A stretch of DNA of 64,000 bases from Caldithrix abyssi DSM 13497 (lineage in GTDB: Bacteria; Electryoneota; AABM5-125-24; Hatepunaeales; Hatepunaeaceae): positions 186,001-250,000 of the forward strand of contig CAMBDS010000001.1 in assembly GCA_945865405.1 (NCBI GenBank), written 5' to 3'. The position numbers and the translations under genes are program-made. The first letter of the stretch is position 1, and every line of letters begins with the position of its first letter. Shown here piece after piece: positions 7,718 to 16,470 of this stretch. The notes under the pieces are model-generated. The model ran no database searches. It saw only the letters and a program-made list of their open reading frames with translations, and was not told where the DNA came from.

Positions 7718-8737
7718 CTACGCGGCCTCGACCTCCTTCTCCGCCTCGCCCAACCTTCTGCCCGTCAGCTTCAGGAAGACGTCCTCCAGCGTCGGCTGGA
7801 TCGTCCGCAGATCGACGAGCCGCCTGCCACCAAGCGCGACGGCGCGGATCAAGCCTCCCGATGCATCCGGGGTCGAGAGCAACGCATGGACGCCGGTCGT
7901 GCGGGCGACGGCATCGACGCTGAGCGAAAGCCGCACAACCCCGGGCAGGTTCTTCCAGTCGTCGGGGGTCGGCTCCGTCCCGTCAAGCGTCAGCTCCAGC
8001 GCGGTCTCCTTCTGCACAAGCCGCTTCAGGTTTGCCGGAGTGTCGCACGCCTGCACCTTGCCGTGGTCGATGATCGCCAGACGGTCGCACATCTCCTCCG
8101 CCTCCGCCATGTAGTGAGTCGTCAGCAGGATCGTCGAGGCGGGATTTTCGCCCATCCATTTCTTGACGAAACGCCTCACGTCGAGCGCCGAGGTGACGTC
8201 GAGGCCGACGGTCGGCTCGTCAAGGAAAAGCACCTTCGGGTCGGTGGTGAAACCTCGCGCAAAGTTCAGCCTCTGCCGCCAGCCGGTCGAAAGCTTGTTG
8301 GTGCGGACGCCGTCGAAGCGGTCGAGGCCGACGACCTTCAGCATCTCATCGACTTTCGGCGCGGCGATTTTCCACGGGATGCCGTAAAGCTCGGTGAACA
8401 GCCTTAGGTTCTCCCGCGCGGTCATCACGCCGTAGCCGCAACTGTCGCCCCCGGAGACGGAGTTGATGATCCGCCGCACCCGCCAGATGTCCTTCTCAAC
8501 GTCAAGCCCGTCGATCAACGCCTGACCGGAGGTTGGCGAGAGAAGTGTGCAGAGGATGCGGATGGTGGTCGTTTTACCGGCACCGTTCGGGCCAAGCAAC
8601 CCGAATAGTTCGCCGGGGCGGACTTGCAGGCTGATGTCTTCGAGGGCGGTGAGCTGTTTTTCGCCCTTTTTGCGGGCGGTGCGGTCGAGGTTGAAGACGC
8701 GCTTCAACGATTTGGTTTCGATGGAAAATGTGGACAT
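7718..8737 (-). CDS. ABC transporter ATP-binding protein (ABC-2 / NatA type)
   Basis: A 339-residue ATPase with Walker A GPNGAGKTT, a Q-loop region, a variant signature LSTGWRQRL, Walker B VLFLDEPTVGLD and the H-loop TTHYM. The LSTG(W/M)RQR signature and the C-terminal extension of about 100 residues are typical of ATPases that drive ABC-2 export permeases (drug, polysaccharide or Na+ export). No permease gene is adjacent, so it is an orphan ATPase here. The ATG at 8737 is preferred over an upstream frame start at 8845, because the domain begins directly after it and the upstream residues are not family-like. Confidence 0.9.
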   Translation of the reverse strand: MSTFSIETKSLKRVFNLDRTARKKGEKQLTALEDISLQVRPGELFGLLGPNGAGKTTTIRILCTLLSPTSGQALIDGLDVEKDIWRVRRIINSVSGGDSCGYGVMTARENLRLFTELYGIPWKIAAPKVDEMLKVVGLDRFDGVRTNKLSTGWRQRLNFARGFTTDPKVLFLDEPTVGLDVTSALDVRRFVKKWMGENPASTILLTTHYMAEAEEMCDRLAIIDHGKVQACDTPANLKRLVQKETALELTLDGTEPTPDDWKNLPGVVRLSLSVDAVARTTGVHALLSTPDASGGLIRAVALGGRRLVDLRTIQPTLEDVFLKLTGRRLGEAEKEVEAA

Positions 8738-8906
8738 TTTGTAGTAAAAGTTAAGAAATGAGCAGAGAGTGGAGATTCTTTGTATCTTAATGTGCAGTAG
8801 AAATTGCGAAAATGCAATAGTCATGGCAGTCTCCAGCAGTTCCATTTACCGAAAAAGTTTCTTATCTTGTGACAATTAATATTCTAACCAAAAAGGGGGT
8901 CTATCT

Positions 8907-9458
8907 GTGGTCTTTATCGTCGTACTTGTCATCGCGGCAATTATCGTGTTCTGGATTATCGGTCTTTACAATGGCTTGATAAAGATTCGCAACGGCGAGC
9001 GCAACGCCTGGGCGCAGATCGATGTGCAGCTCAAACGCCGCCACGACCTCATCCCGAATCTGGTCGAGGTGGTGAAGGACTACATGGCTTATGAGCAGGA
9101 GACGCTGGAGAAGGTCATCAAGGCTCGCGGAGCCGCTATCGGTGCGCAAGGAACCGCCGACATCGCCGCCGCCGAGGGTCAGTTGACAGGGGCGCTGAAG
9201 AGCCTGTTCGCGGTGATGGAAGCCTATCCCGACCTTAAGGCGAACCAGAACGTCATCAACCTGCAAGAGGAATTGACCAGTACCGAGAACAAGATCGCCT
9301 TTGCGAGGCAGTACTACAACGACTCGGTGATGCGGCTGAATAACGCCATCGAGGTCTTCCCGTCGAGCATCATTGCGGGGATGCTGAACTTCAAGCAGGA
9401 AGTCTATTACGAAGTTGCCGAGGCTGAAAAAGCACCGATCAAGGTCAATTTGAGGTAG
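8907..9458 (+). CDS. lemA: LemA family membrane protein
   Basis: A 183-residue protein with one N-terminal membrane helix (about 2-22) and the LemA helical bundle. The family pattern is evident: N.L...(R/K)N....W.QIDVQLKRRHDLIPNLVE at about 22-53, then ENKIAFARQYYND and the C-terminal FP.S..A. segment. The GTG start at 8907 follows a strong AAGGGGGT site. LemA is commonly paired with HtpX-like or other M48 proteases in envelope maintenance; an M48 gene follows two genes later on the same strand. The molecular function of LemA is not established. Confidence 0.92.
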   Translation: MVFIVVLVIAAIIVFWIIGLYNGLIKIRNGERNAWAQIDVQLKRRHDLIPNLVEVVKDYMAYEQETLEKVIKARGAAIGAQGTADIAAAEGQLTGALKSLFAVMEAYPDLKANQNVINLQEELTSTENKIAFARQYYNDSVMRLNNAIEVFPSSIIAGMLNFKQEVYYEVAEAEKAPIKVNLR

Positions 9459-9465
9459 TTTTACA

Positions 9466-9684
9466 ATGAGTTATAAACAGCTAATTATTGACACAGTGAT
9501 GGAAATTATTGCGTCTCCTGTAATTTTCATAACTCTTTCCATCTTAATAATGTATGCAATTACAGCGATCATATTGCTCATTAAAGAGGATCTTTCGCCG
9601 GTGGAACGCAGGCCATTGATCCTATTCATGACTTACGTTCCAGTGATTGGAATACTCGTAGTTGCGTGGCTTTTGATAAAGTAG
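9466..9684 (+). CDS. Small two-helix membrane protein
   Basis: A 72-residue protein with two predicted membrane helices (about 16-39 and 52-70) separated by a charged KEDLSPVERR loop. The 'YVPVIGI' entry to the second helix resembles the short PLD-N-type membrane anchors, but this is weak. It starts 7 bp after lemA and is followed by the M48 protease gene, so it probably belongs to the same transcript. Composition is more AT-rich than lemA. Function unknown. Confidence 0.65.
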   Translation: MSYKQLIIDTVMEIIASPVIFITLSILIMYAITAIILLIKEDLSPVERRPLILFMTYVPVIGILVVAWLLIK

Positions 9685-9715
9685 TCTATACCTGTCTTTA
9701 AATTCAAACCCCAAT

Positions 9716-10780
9716 TTGGATAAATCCCCCTGCCCTACCTGCGGCTACGAGAACCGTGCAGGCGCTCACCGATGCGGCCTCTGCGGCAAGCCGTTCATCT
9801 ATGCGAAAGGGGCATCTGCCCTCGCTTCAGAGACTGTCTCGATCCGTCGCGACGACATCGGCGAACTTATCCCGCAACGTCGTGACTTCGCGGCAGAGAT
9901 AGCCACCAACAAGCTAAACTCGATGATATTGCTGTTTCTTTGCTTTGGAATGTTACTCGGGTTGTGTTGGTCTTTCGGTTACCTCTATGGATTTCCAGAG
10001 ATTGGATCACTTATAGGGGTAATTATCGGGGCGAGCGTCATTATTTGGGCTTTCAATAGCGGAGACAAGACCATCCTCCGAATTTCGGATGCTCTTCCTG
10101 CCAACAATTCTCGTGACCGGCAGATCATTAATCTGGTCGAAGAGATGGCGATTGCCGCCGGGCTGCCGATGCCCGCAGTTTTCATCATTAATACCCCCGT
10201 CCCCAACGCATTTGCGACAGGTCGTGACCCGCAACATGCGGCAATTGCTGTAACTACGGGACTGATCGAAAAACTGAATCGCGAAGAGATGCAAGGCGTG
10301 ATCGCCCACGAGATGAGCCATATCCGCAACTTCGACATTCGCTACATGATGCTTGTCGCGGCGATTGTCGGCGCGGTTGTTCTGATTGGGGACACGGGGA
10401 CGAGGGGGATGTGGTATGGGGGTGGAGGCAGGAGTAGAGGGAGTAAGAGTGGAGGTGGTCCATTGGCAATTGTTGCGATACTATTTATTATCCTTGCGCC
10501 TCTTTTTGCCACACTTTTGCAGATGGCAGTCTCCCGCAAGCGCGAATTTCTTGCCGACGCCTCGGCTGTCGAACTGACCCGTAACCCGGGCGGATTGGCT
10601 TCGGCTCTGGCTAAGATCGACGATTATGAAGCGGCGGATACTTTGGTCGGGGCGTCCAGAGCGACACAGCATCTTTACATTGCCAACCCGTTTAAGAAGT
10701 TCATGATGCGCTCGTCAGCTCTCCTTAGTACTCATCCGCCAATGGAAGCAAGGATAAGGGTGTTGCGAGGAATGATGTAG
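9716..10780 (+). CDS. M48 family zinc metalloprotease (HtpX-like) with N-terminal zinc ribbon
   Basis: A 354-residue integral membrane peptidase. It has an N-terminal zinc ribbon (Cys6, Cys9, Cys20, Cys23), two membrane helices (about 68-112), the catalytic motif HEMSH (198-202) in VIAHEMSHIRNFD, two further hydrophobic segments, and the third zinc-ligand region SRKREFLADASAVELTRNP. The family degrades damaged membrane proteins at the inner membrane. The TTG start at 9716 is accepted because the zinc ribbon begins at residue 6; no strong ribosome site is seen. The lemA-to-M48 arrangement is recurrent. The fused zinc ribbon is not found in classical HtpX. Confidence 0.9.
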   Translation: MDKSPCPTCGYENRAGAHRCGLCGKPFIYAKGASALASETVSIRRDDIGELIPQRRDFAAEIATNKLNSMILLFLCFGMLLGLCWSFGYLYGFPEIGSLIGVIIGASVIIWAFNSGDKTILRISDALPANNSRDRQIINLVEEMAIAAGLPMPAVFIINTPVPNAFATGRDPQHAAIAVTTGLIEKLNREEMQGVIAHEMSHIRNFDIRYMMLVAAIVGAVVLIGDTGTRGMWYGGGGRSRGSKSGGGPLAIVAILFIILAPLFATLLQMAVSRKREFLADASAVELTRNPGGLASALAKIDDYEAADTLVGASRATQHLYIANPFKKFMMRSSALLSTHPPMEARIRVLRGMM

Positions 10781-10813
10781 GGGGAAGCTGAAAGAAGAAA
10801 GCTGAAAGCTGAG

Positions 10814-10850
10814 AAAGGCGTCACCCTGAAGGGATGACGCCTTTTGTTTT
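10814..10850 (+). terminator. Intrinsic terminator after the lemA-M48 unit
   Basis: Stem AAAGGCGTCA (10814-10823) / TGACGCCTTT (10835-10844), with an inner CCC-TGAA-GGG extension, followed by TGTTTT. It lies 33 bp after the M48 stop. Confidence 0.85.
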
Positions 10851-10881
10851 AATGCCGCAGAGTGCGGACACCCTGCCGCAT

Positions 10882-10938
10882 CGTAAGGGCGCATTGGAAT
10901 GCGCCCTTACGGTTTGGATACCGGCTTTCGCCGGTATG
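10882..10938. repeat. Two tandem hairpins between convergent genes
   Basis: A perfect 14-bp stem (10882-10895 with 10898-10911, loop GG), immediately followed by ATACCGG-ctttcg-CCGGTAT (10919-10938). They separate the plus-strand M48 gene from the minus-strand receptor gene. They could act as a terminator for the receptor gene or be dispersed palindromes. Confidence 0.6.
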
Positions 10939-10962
10939 AGAGCCACATTCCTCCATGAGTGA

Positions 10963-13440
10963 TTAAAGCTCTATCGTCAAACCGCCGATCAGCATTCTTC
11001 CGACGGAGGGGACGAACTTCGGGATGTAACGCCCGGTAAGAGGCGCAATTGGATTGCCGCCAGCATCAGAGTCGGGCCAGACTGTCTCCGTCCAGCCGTA
11101 GCCGCTATATTCCTGGTCGAACATATTGAGCGCATTCAATGACAACTTGAAGCCAAGCCCGTGCGCTTCGAAGCGATAACCGACTGTCGCATTGACCAGC
11201 GAGTAAGGTTCGAGTGACCAGTCTTCATCGCCGAGCGGGTCGAGGTATTGCCTGCCAACCGAGTGAATGCTAAGCTCGCAATTAAGCCCTCCCGATGCAT
11301 ATTGACCGCGCACATTGGCAACAAAATTCGGCGTCATGGGGATCGGGTTGCCTTCGACGTTTTCGGTCAACTCAACCGACGTCCAATCCGCCTGAATCTC
11401 ATCGATATAGTTGTAATTGAAATCGCCGAACGTAGAGTGATCCAGTCCGAGGTCACCGGAAACCTTCAAGCCTTCGATGGGGGTTGTCCAGATAGCATCA
11501 AGCTCAAGCCCCAAATGGCGGGATGTAGGTGCGTTGGCAAGCTCAAGCTCCTCGATATTGGCGTCCCAACGGCCCGAGGTAACAATCTCATTGGTGAAGA
11601 ACATCGCGTAAACATTCGCTCCCAGTTCGACAGGCCCCCAGAACTGGCGGACGCCCACCTCTACGTCGGTCATTTGCTCGATATCGACTTCTTTCACGAC
11701 ATCCTTCGGGTTGTCGGGGTTAAGCTCCTGCGCCTCGAACGGCTCCCTACCTGCCATTGCCAGCGAGCCATAGAAACTGGTCTGCTCACACATTTCGTAA
11801 CTGATTCCCGCACGTGGATTGATGAAAGTCCAGCCTCTGTCGAATTTATAACCCTGATAGTTATTCATCAAAGCTTGATCGACGGTCTGATTGATCTGCC
11901 TGATTTCAAGCCCGCCATTGACCAGTATTTTGGGAGTCATTTTGTGGCTGACGTTGCCTGAGAGGCCGAAGTAATCCTTAGTCATATCCCATCTGCTGTA
12001 GGTGTGCTGGGGTGAGACTCCATTCGGAATGTTTCTCGCCCACATGACTTTGTTGGTATGATCTGAAGTGTAGTGCCTGATCTCCATTCCAGCGTTGAAT
12101 TCGGTCTCGCCTGATATTTTCCAGTTAAGCTTAGGCATCCAGCCGAACTCGGTCTTATCGACATGCTTGCGCCGAATTAAGTCGGTTGCATCGAAGGCAA
12201 CCGTGTCGCGGTCCCCATCACCATCGGTGTCAAGATATTTCAAGCCATAAGTTTCGAGGTTTTGTCCGCCGCGGTATTGCTCGTAGTAGCCGGTTCCCTC
12301 AATCCAGAACAGTGATGACAACACTTCGACAGCCGGATCCAATTTCCACTTAGAGCGGAGAATGTAGTGAGGCTGTTGGAAATCGTCGCGCTCGCCATCC
12401 CAACCGACGTCGTGGTTGGCTTCGGGAGTCCAAGTGCGGTTGGTGTCGATAATCGACTGGGCAATTGCCGTGTAGGAGAGATCGCTCACTTCCTGACCGC
12501 CATAGACATTGAGCGTATGGACGGAGTTTTCCTCAAATCGTGTCGCGGCGAGGAAGTATGACCACTCATCGACAGCCGAATGGTCGCGGTAGCCATCAGT
12601 TGAGGCGCGGCTGAACCTGCCGGTGAAGTTGTACTTTTCGTTGACCAGCCCTGAACGGTAGAGGAACGTGCGGCGCTGAGTATTGTAGTCACCGACAAAT
12701 AGACCCAGCTCTGTCTGGCGCGTGGCAACAACATCGGAGGTGGAGAGGTTCAAGCCGCCGCCGATCCCTGATGGAGCCGTCAGGAACGACGAGACGCCTC
12801 TCTCGACCTGCATGTCGTGAGTATTGGAGAGGAAGTCGGGGGTATCCTGCCAATAGACACTGTGGTCTTCGGGGTCGTTGATCGGAATGCCGTTGACAGA
12901 AACGGCGAGCCGGTTAGAGTCGAAGCCCCTGATTTTAAGGCTTGTCGCGCCGAGCATCAACCCGCCCCAGCTATAGAAAGTGGCGTTAGGGATGTGCATG
13001 GCAAGCAGTGATGGCTCAGAAACGCTGTTGCTGCCTTTGATGGCGTCGGCAGAAATGCTTGACGCTGCGCCTGCCAGCGGAGTTACGCCGGTTTTACCAG
13101 CCCAGATGATAACCTCGCCTCGCTCGATGCCGGCAAAGGTCAGCTCGATGATTTTGGCGGGAGCATCGCCAGCTATGGTTATTTCGGCTGATAGATAATT
13201 AAGACGAGTGATCGTCACATGGTAAACCCTTCCAGGCTCTATACCATCGATCAGGAATTTGCCATCAAAGCCTGTTGCGGCACCGAGGTTATTACCCTCG
13301 ACACTCACGCTGGCATCTTCGACCGGATTGCCGGTATTGGCGTCGATGACCTGCCCGCGGAGAGCTGCAGCTTGAGCCGTTCCGATAGCTATAGCTGTTA
13401 TTAGAAGCGCTCCAAGAGCGCATTTGATTAAATGTTTCAT
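10963..13440 (-). CDS. TonB-dependent outer-membrane receptor under TPP riboswitch control (probable thiamin transporter)
   Basis: An 825-residue outer-membrane receptor. It has a signal peptide (1-25, ending AQA-A), a carboxypeptidase-regulatory-like domain (about 26-95, ALRGQVIDANTGNPVEDASV start), a plug domain (LKIRGFDSNRLAVSVNGIPINDP, SGIGGGLNLST) and a C-terminal 22-strand-type barrel. The ATG at 13440 has a GGAAG site 6-7 nt upstream. An in-frame extension to 13503 is rejected because it runs through the riboswitch terminator. The TPP riboswitch in its leader implies uptake of thiamin or a thiamin precursor. Family knowledge says such receptors need ExbB-ExbD-TonB, not seen in this window. 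Confidence 0.92.
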   Translation of the reverse strand: MKHLIKCALGALLITAIAIGTAQAAALRGQVIDANTGNPVEDASVSVEGNNLGAATGFDGKFLIDGIEPGRVYHVTITRLNYLSAEITIAGDAPAKIIELTFAGIERGEVIIWAGKTGVTPLAGAASSISADAIKGSNSVSEPSLLAMHIPNATFYSWGGLMLGATSLKIRGFDSNRLAVSVNGIPINDPEDHSVYWQDTPDFLSNTHDMQVERGVSSFLTAPSGIGGGLNLSTSDVVATRQTELGLFVGDYNTQRRTFLYRSGLVNEKYNFTGRFSRASTDGYRDHSAVDEWSYFLAATRFEENSVHTLNVYGGQEVSDLSYTAIAQSIIDTNRTWTPEANHDVGWDGERDDFQQPHYILRSKWKLDPAVEVLSSLFWIEGTGYYEQYRGGQNLETYGLKYLDTDGDGDRDTVAFDATDLIRRKHVDKTEFGWMPKLNWKISGETEFNAGMEIRHYTSDHTNKVMWARNIPNGVSPQHTYSRWDMTKDYFGLSGNVSHKMTPKILVNGGLEIRQINQTVDQALMNNYQGYKFDRGWTFINPRAGISYEMCEQTSFYGSLAMAGREPFEAQELNPDNPKDVVKEVDIEQMTDVEVGVRQFWGPVELGANVYAMFFTNEIVTSGRWDANIEELELANAPTSRHLGLELDAIWTTPIEGLKVSGDLGLDHSTFGDFNYNYIDEIQADWTSVELTENVEGNPIPMTPNFVANVRGQYASGGLNCELSIHSVGRQYLDPLGDEDWSLEPYSLVNATVGYRFEAHGLGFKLSLNALNMFDQEYSGYGWTETVWPDSDAGGNPIAPLTGRYIPKFVPSVGRMLIGGLTIEL

Positions 13441-13452
13441 ATTTTCTTCCAT

Positions 13453-13482
13453 AAAAAAACCACTCCCTGAAAGGAAGCGGTT
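13453..13482 (-). terminator. Riboswitch expression platform: intrinsic terminator just before the receptor start
   Basis: On the minus strand, AACCGCTTCC pairs with GGGAGTGGTT (13473-13482 with 13458-13467, one or two G-U pairs) and is followed by a run of seven T. It ends about 13 nt before the receptor ATG. It is positioned to be the OFF state of the upstream TPP riboswitch. Confidence 0.85.
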
Positions 13483-13499
13483 CGTTGGTTTTCGTGCTC

Positions 13500-13581
13500 G
13501 CAATTCCTACGCCGGCATTATCCGGATCAGGTTCAAGGGTCTTATCTCAGGTAGTCGCATCGGCGACCGCCACCCCTTTGC
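13500..13581 (-). promoter_or_regulatory. TPP riboswitch (THI element)
   Basis: On the minus strand the segment carries the diagnostic THI-box words in order: GGGGTG, CTGAGA, ACCCTTGAACCTGATC, GGATAATGCC and GCGTAGG. P1 can form from GCAA (13578-13581) with TTGC (13500-13503). It lies about 60 nt upstream of the TonB receptor start with an intrinsic terminator between them, so ligand binding should reduce transcription of the receptor. Confidence 0.97.
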
Positions 13582-13686
13582 TTAGATCGAACGGCACTGG
13601 ATTCGCCATTCTTGTGTTCGGAAAACAATTTGTAACGAGAGCAGACTAAAAGAGTTCTTTGAAATCTCCCGCGACCACTCGAATCC

Positions 13687-13857
13687 GTCCAAGCGGACGC
13701 CCTCGTCCGCACGAATTTCGTCCTTGTTTATCGGCGGACGAGGGCGTCCGCCTGGACAACATTGACAAATTCTTGAGCGTGGAAAACAATTTGGCGGAGC
13801 CTAAGTGCATTGGCTAATAACTTTAAAAATATGCTGGCGGACGAGGGCGTCCGCCAG
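13687..13857. repeat. Three class A palindromes filling the riboswitch-otsA gap
   Basis: Units with a GACGAGGGCGTC core occur at 13693-13710, 13733-13752 and 13834-13857. The first two are inverted relative to each other and share flanks (GTCCA / TGGAC), so 13687-13758 can fold into one long hairpin with 23 of 24 pairs. No gene is seen in 13,583-13,896. Confidence 0.75.
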
Positions 13858-13896
13858 CGGAAACCAAGGACATTATACTCCCAAAACTTCCCAATG

Positions 13897-15420
13897 TCAA
13901 CTGTCCTGTTCTCTTTCGAGGCGGATATCGGGAACATATTCCTCTTCTGTTGGGAAGTCGTCCAGTTTTTTTGAGAATGCCGCCGCGAGATAGGCATCGA
14001 CCCAGGAGAATATATTGTTCTTCTTGATCGATTCGCGCAACCGCTTCATTCGAGCCTTTTTCTCCTCAGGATCCATCGTGAACGCTCGATAAATGGCATC
14101 CGCGACGCCTTCGATGTCGTGAGGATTGACCAGCAAGGCATTTTTTTGCAATTGGGCAGCCGCTCCGGCAAACTCAGAGAGGATCAGAACGCCTTCCTCC
14201 TCAAGATTGCAGGCGCAATATTCCTTTGCCACGAGGTTCATCCCATCCTTGATCGGCGTGACGAGCGCGATTTGCGCGGCGCGGTAGTAGGCGAGCAACT
14301 CTTCGTAGCCGAGGTTGCGGAACATATAGAGCACCGGCGCCCATCCGCCATAAGTGAACTGGCCGTTGATTTCGCCGACAAGCCGTTCTACTTCACTTTT
14401 CAACTGTTGGTACTCAGGCACGTCAGTACGGCTCGGCACGAGAACTTGCACAAGGGTTAGCTTACGGTGGAGATCGGGGTGGCGTTCGAGCGCAAGACGG
14501 AACGATTTCAACCTCTCTGGAAGCCCCTTCGTGTAATCGAGTCTATCGACTCCCAAGACAATCTGGCTTCCGCCCATCGATTCTCGTAGCCAGTGGAGTT
14601 TCGTCTGGACAGCCGATCCCGCTGATGTAGAGGCAAAATTTTCGTAGTCTATCGAAATCGGGAAAGCCCCCACGCGAACCGTTCTGCCGTCGACCTGAAT
14701 GGTCAGGACGTCGCCTCGACCTGAGGTCTTCAGATTGGGGGCGATATATTGCAGGCAGTTGATGAAATTTCGGCGGTCGCGAACCGTCTGGAAGCCTATC
14801 AAGTCGTACTCGAGCAGTGCCCGCAGTAACTGCGCCCGCCAAGGCAGCCGCATGAAGACGTCGGGTGAGGGAAACGGTATGTGGAGGAAGAACCCGGTTC
14901 GCCTTGCGATGCGACGTTTGCGGAGCATCTGTGCGACGGCGATCAGGTGGTAGTCCTGCACCCAGATGTAATCGCTCGGCAAGCTGTACTTGCCGATTGT
15001 CTCGGCATACTTGTCGTTTACCTGAAGGTAGAAGTACCAGTATTTGGGGTTGAAGTTGCAGCGGGTTGTCAGGTCGTGAAAGAGCGGCCAGATCACTTCA
15101 TTGGCGAAACCAAAGTAAAAATTCTCCAGCTCTTCAGGTGTCAGCGTCACCGGGTGGATCCGATAGCCAGACTTCTGCGATGCAATGTTTAGCTCTTCGC
15201 CCCAGTCAACCTCCTCAGTCGTGCCCGACCAGCCGATCCAGAGTCCGCCACGGTTCTTCAGTACCGGTGTGATTGCCGTTATCAAGCCGCCCGACCCGGC
15301 TTGAACCTGCCAGCCGCCACCCTTGCGCTGAACGGCAATAGGCAGGCGATTGGAGACGGCTACCAGACGCTCGATGCGATTCTCTTTCTTCGTGCGTTCC
15401 GATTTTGGGTGGGTGGACAT
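13897..15420 (-). CDS. otsA: Trehalose-6-phosphate synthase (GT20)
   Basis: A 507-residue glucosyltransferase that transfers glucose from UDP- or ADP-glucose to glucose-6-phosphate in the cytoplasm. Family landmarks are present in order: VSNRLP (22-27), GGL, WIGWSG, a LF/WPLFH segment, VQDYHL, FFLHIPFPS, DLIGFQT, GVDRLDYTKG and DGMNLVAKEY. The ATG at 15420 has AGGAATCC upstream. otsB follows on the strand order across a repeat-filled gap, so the pair makes trehalose, an osmoprotectant. A glucosylglycerol-phosphate synthase is the main alternative within GT20, but pairing with OtsB favours trehalose. Confidence 0.93.
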   Translation of the reverse strand: MSTHPKSERTKKENRIERLVAVSNRLPIAVQRKGGGWQVQAGSGGLITAITPVLKNRGGLWIGWSGTTEEVDWGEELNIASQKSGYRIHPVTLTPEELENFYFGFANEVIWPLFHDLTTRCNFNPKYWYFYLQVNDKYAETIGKYSLPSDYIWVQDYHLIAVAQMLRKRRIARRTGFFLHIPFPSPDVFMRLPWRAQLLRALLEYDLIGFQTVRDRRNFINCLQYIAPNLKTSGRGDVLTIQVDGRTVRVGAFPISIDYENFASTSAGSAVQTKLHWLRESMGGSQIVLGVDRLDYTKGLPERLKSFRLALERHPDLHRKLTLVQVLVPSRTDVPEYQQLKSEVERLVGEINGQFTYGGWAPVLYMFRNLGYEELLAYYRAAQIALVTPIKDGMNLVAKEYCACNLEEEGVLILSEFAGAAAQLQKNALLVNPHDIEGVADAIYRAFTMDPEEKKARMKRLRESIKKNNIFSWVDAYLAAAFSKKLDDFPTEEEYVPDIRLEREQDS

Positions 15421-15445
15421 AAGGGATTCCTAAAAAGGGTTCCTT

Positions 15446-15590
15446 GGAGTGCTGAAGCTTGCTTCAGCTTTGCGCAAGCAAACATACTTTTCCGTTGGCG
15501 GACGCCCTCGTCTGCCAGTAACAGGCACAATTCCCCGTCAGACGAAGGAGTCTGACGTCGGGGTCAAACGCAAGCAAGCTTGCGCACTCC
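15446..15590. repeat. Composite palindromic element in the otsB-otsA gap
   Basis: Outer inverted ends start GGAGTGC.(g/t)(c/g)AAGCTTGCTT (15446-15466 and 15570-15590, about 18 of 21 pairing). They enclose two class A-type hairpins (about 15496-15516 and 15537-15559, GACGCCCTCGTC and GTCAGACGAAGGAGTCTGAC). The element fills nearly the whole space between otsA and otsB and stops 2 bp before the otsB stop codon. It looks like nested insertion of one palindrome family into another. Confidence 0.65.
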
Positions 15591-15592
15591 GA

Positions 15593-16456
15593 CTAAGATT
15601 TCCTCTGAGTCGATTTCAACCACAAACCAAAAAACTCGATCAACTCTTCCGGTGGCTTCAGCCAGACTGAGGCTGCCGTCTCGCGGGGTTCAGGCCTTAC
15701 CAACACCCCCAATCCCCTTGACTGAACGGCGCGGAATGCGTCTTCATCGGTCAGGTCATCGCCAAGATAAGCAACCGGGGTTTTGGGGTCGAGCCCGCTC
15801 AGTATCTCTTTGACAACGACTCCCTTGTCCCTGCCTGTGGCGCGAAGCTCAAGCCCACCATCGAAGCGGTGCATCTTCATGTCAACGCCGCTTGCCGGTT
15901 CCATTGCCCGAAGCCCTGCTGTCAAAATCGCCGATTTCTCATCTTCGGTAGTGCCTCGCCAATGAAGCGCCAGACTGCCATGCTTGTACTCGAGGCGGGA
16001 TTGGAATCCTTCGTTCTTTAACGTGTAACCCGCCTTGAAAAGACGTTCTGACTGCTTAGGTGCCAAAGGCAATCTGCTCAACTCACCGCCGACAAGCCTT
16101 TCCCACCCGTGACACCCCCAGATCTCTGGCATCGGGTCGAGGTTAATGAGCGTTGCCACTTCGGTTGCCAATCTCCCCGAGATAATCACCACCCGGTCGC
16201 CCATTGCCATTATCTGGGCGACGGCTTCCCGAACTCCGTCATAAGGCGTAGCCTCCATGCGCTCGACCTTAAACGGCGCGAGTGTTCCGTCGTAGTCGAG
16301 CATCAAAACACGCTGACTCGCCGACGCGAGTGTGATTCCGAATTCTAACAACGCCCCGGCAATCGAGGCCGGTGGCAACCCGAGCATTGGCGGGGCGGGC
16401 TCGATTGTCAGAGACTGTTCATCGATAAGCGGCCCATCCACGGGGATCTCTTCCAT
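15593..16456 (-). CDS. otsB: Trehalose-6-phosphate phosphatase (HAD superfamily)
   Basis: A 287-residue phosphatase that removes phosphate from trehalose-6-phosphate. HAD motif I is DYDGT (54-58), motif II is IISGR, and motif III/IV is GDDLTDEDAF. The open frame extends upstream to 16630, but that part is the out-of-frame shadow of a rubredoxin-like gene. ATG 16456 starts 15 nt after that gene's stop, although its ribosome site is poor. Works with OtsA encoded just upstream in strand order on the other side (13897-15420). Confidence 0.9.
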   Translation of the reverse strand: MEEIPVDGPLIDEQSLTIEPAPPMLGLPPASIAGALLEFGITLASASQRVLMLDYDGTLAPFKVERMEATPYDGVREAVAQIMAMGDRVVIISGRLATEVATLINLDPMPEIWGCHGWERLVGGELSRLPLAPKQSERLFKAGYTLKNEGFQSRLEYKHGSLALHWRGTTEDEKSAILTAGLRAMEPASGVDMKMHRFDGGLELRATGRDKGVVVKEILSGLDPKTPVAYLGDDLTDEDAFRAVQSRGLGVLVRPEPRETAASVWLKPPEELIEFFGLWLKSTQRKS

Positions 16457-16470
16457 CGGAGGCGTGATCG

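Noticed and set aside
7469-8407. A 312-residue plus-strand open frame
   Set aside because: It starts in the two-copy non-coding element and then lies antisense to the ABC ATPase; the ATPase has full family motifs.
13441-13503. N-terminal extension of the TonB receptor
   Set aside because: It would translate the riboswitch terminator; the ATG at 13440 has a proper ribosome site and signal peptide.
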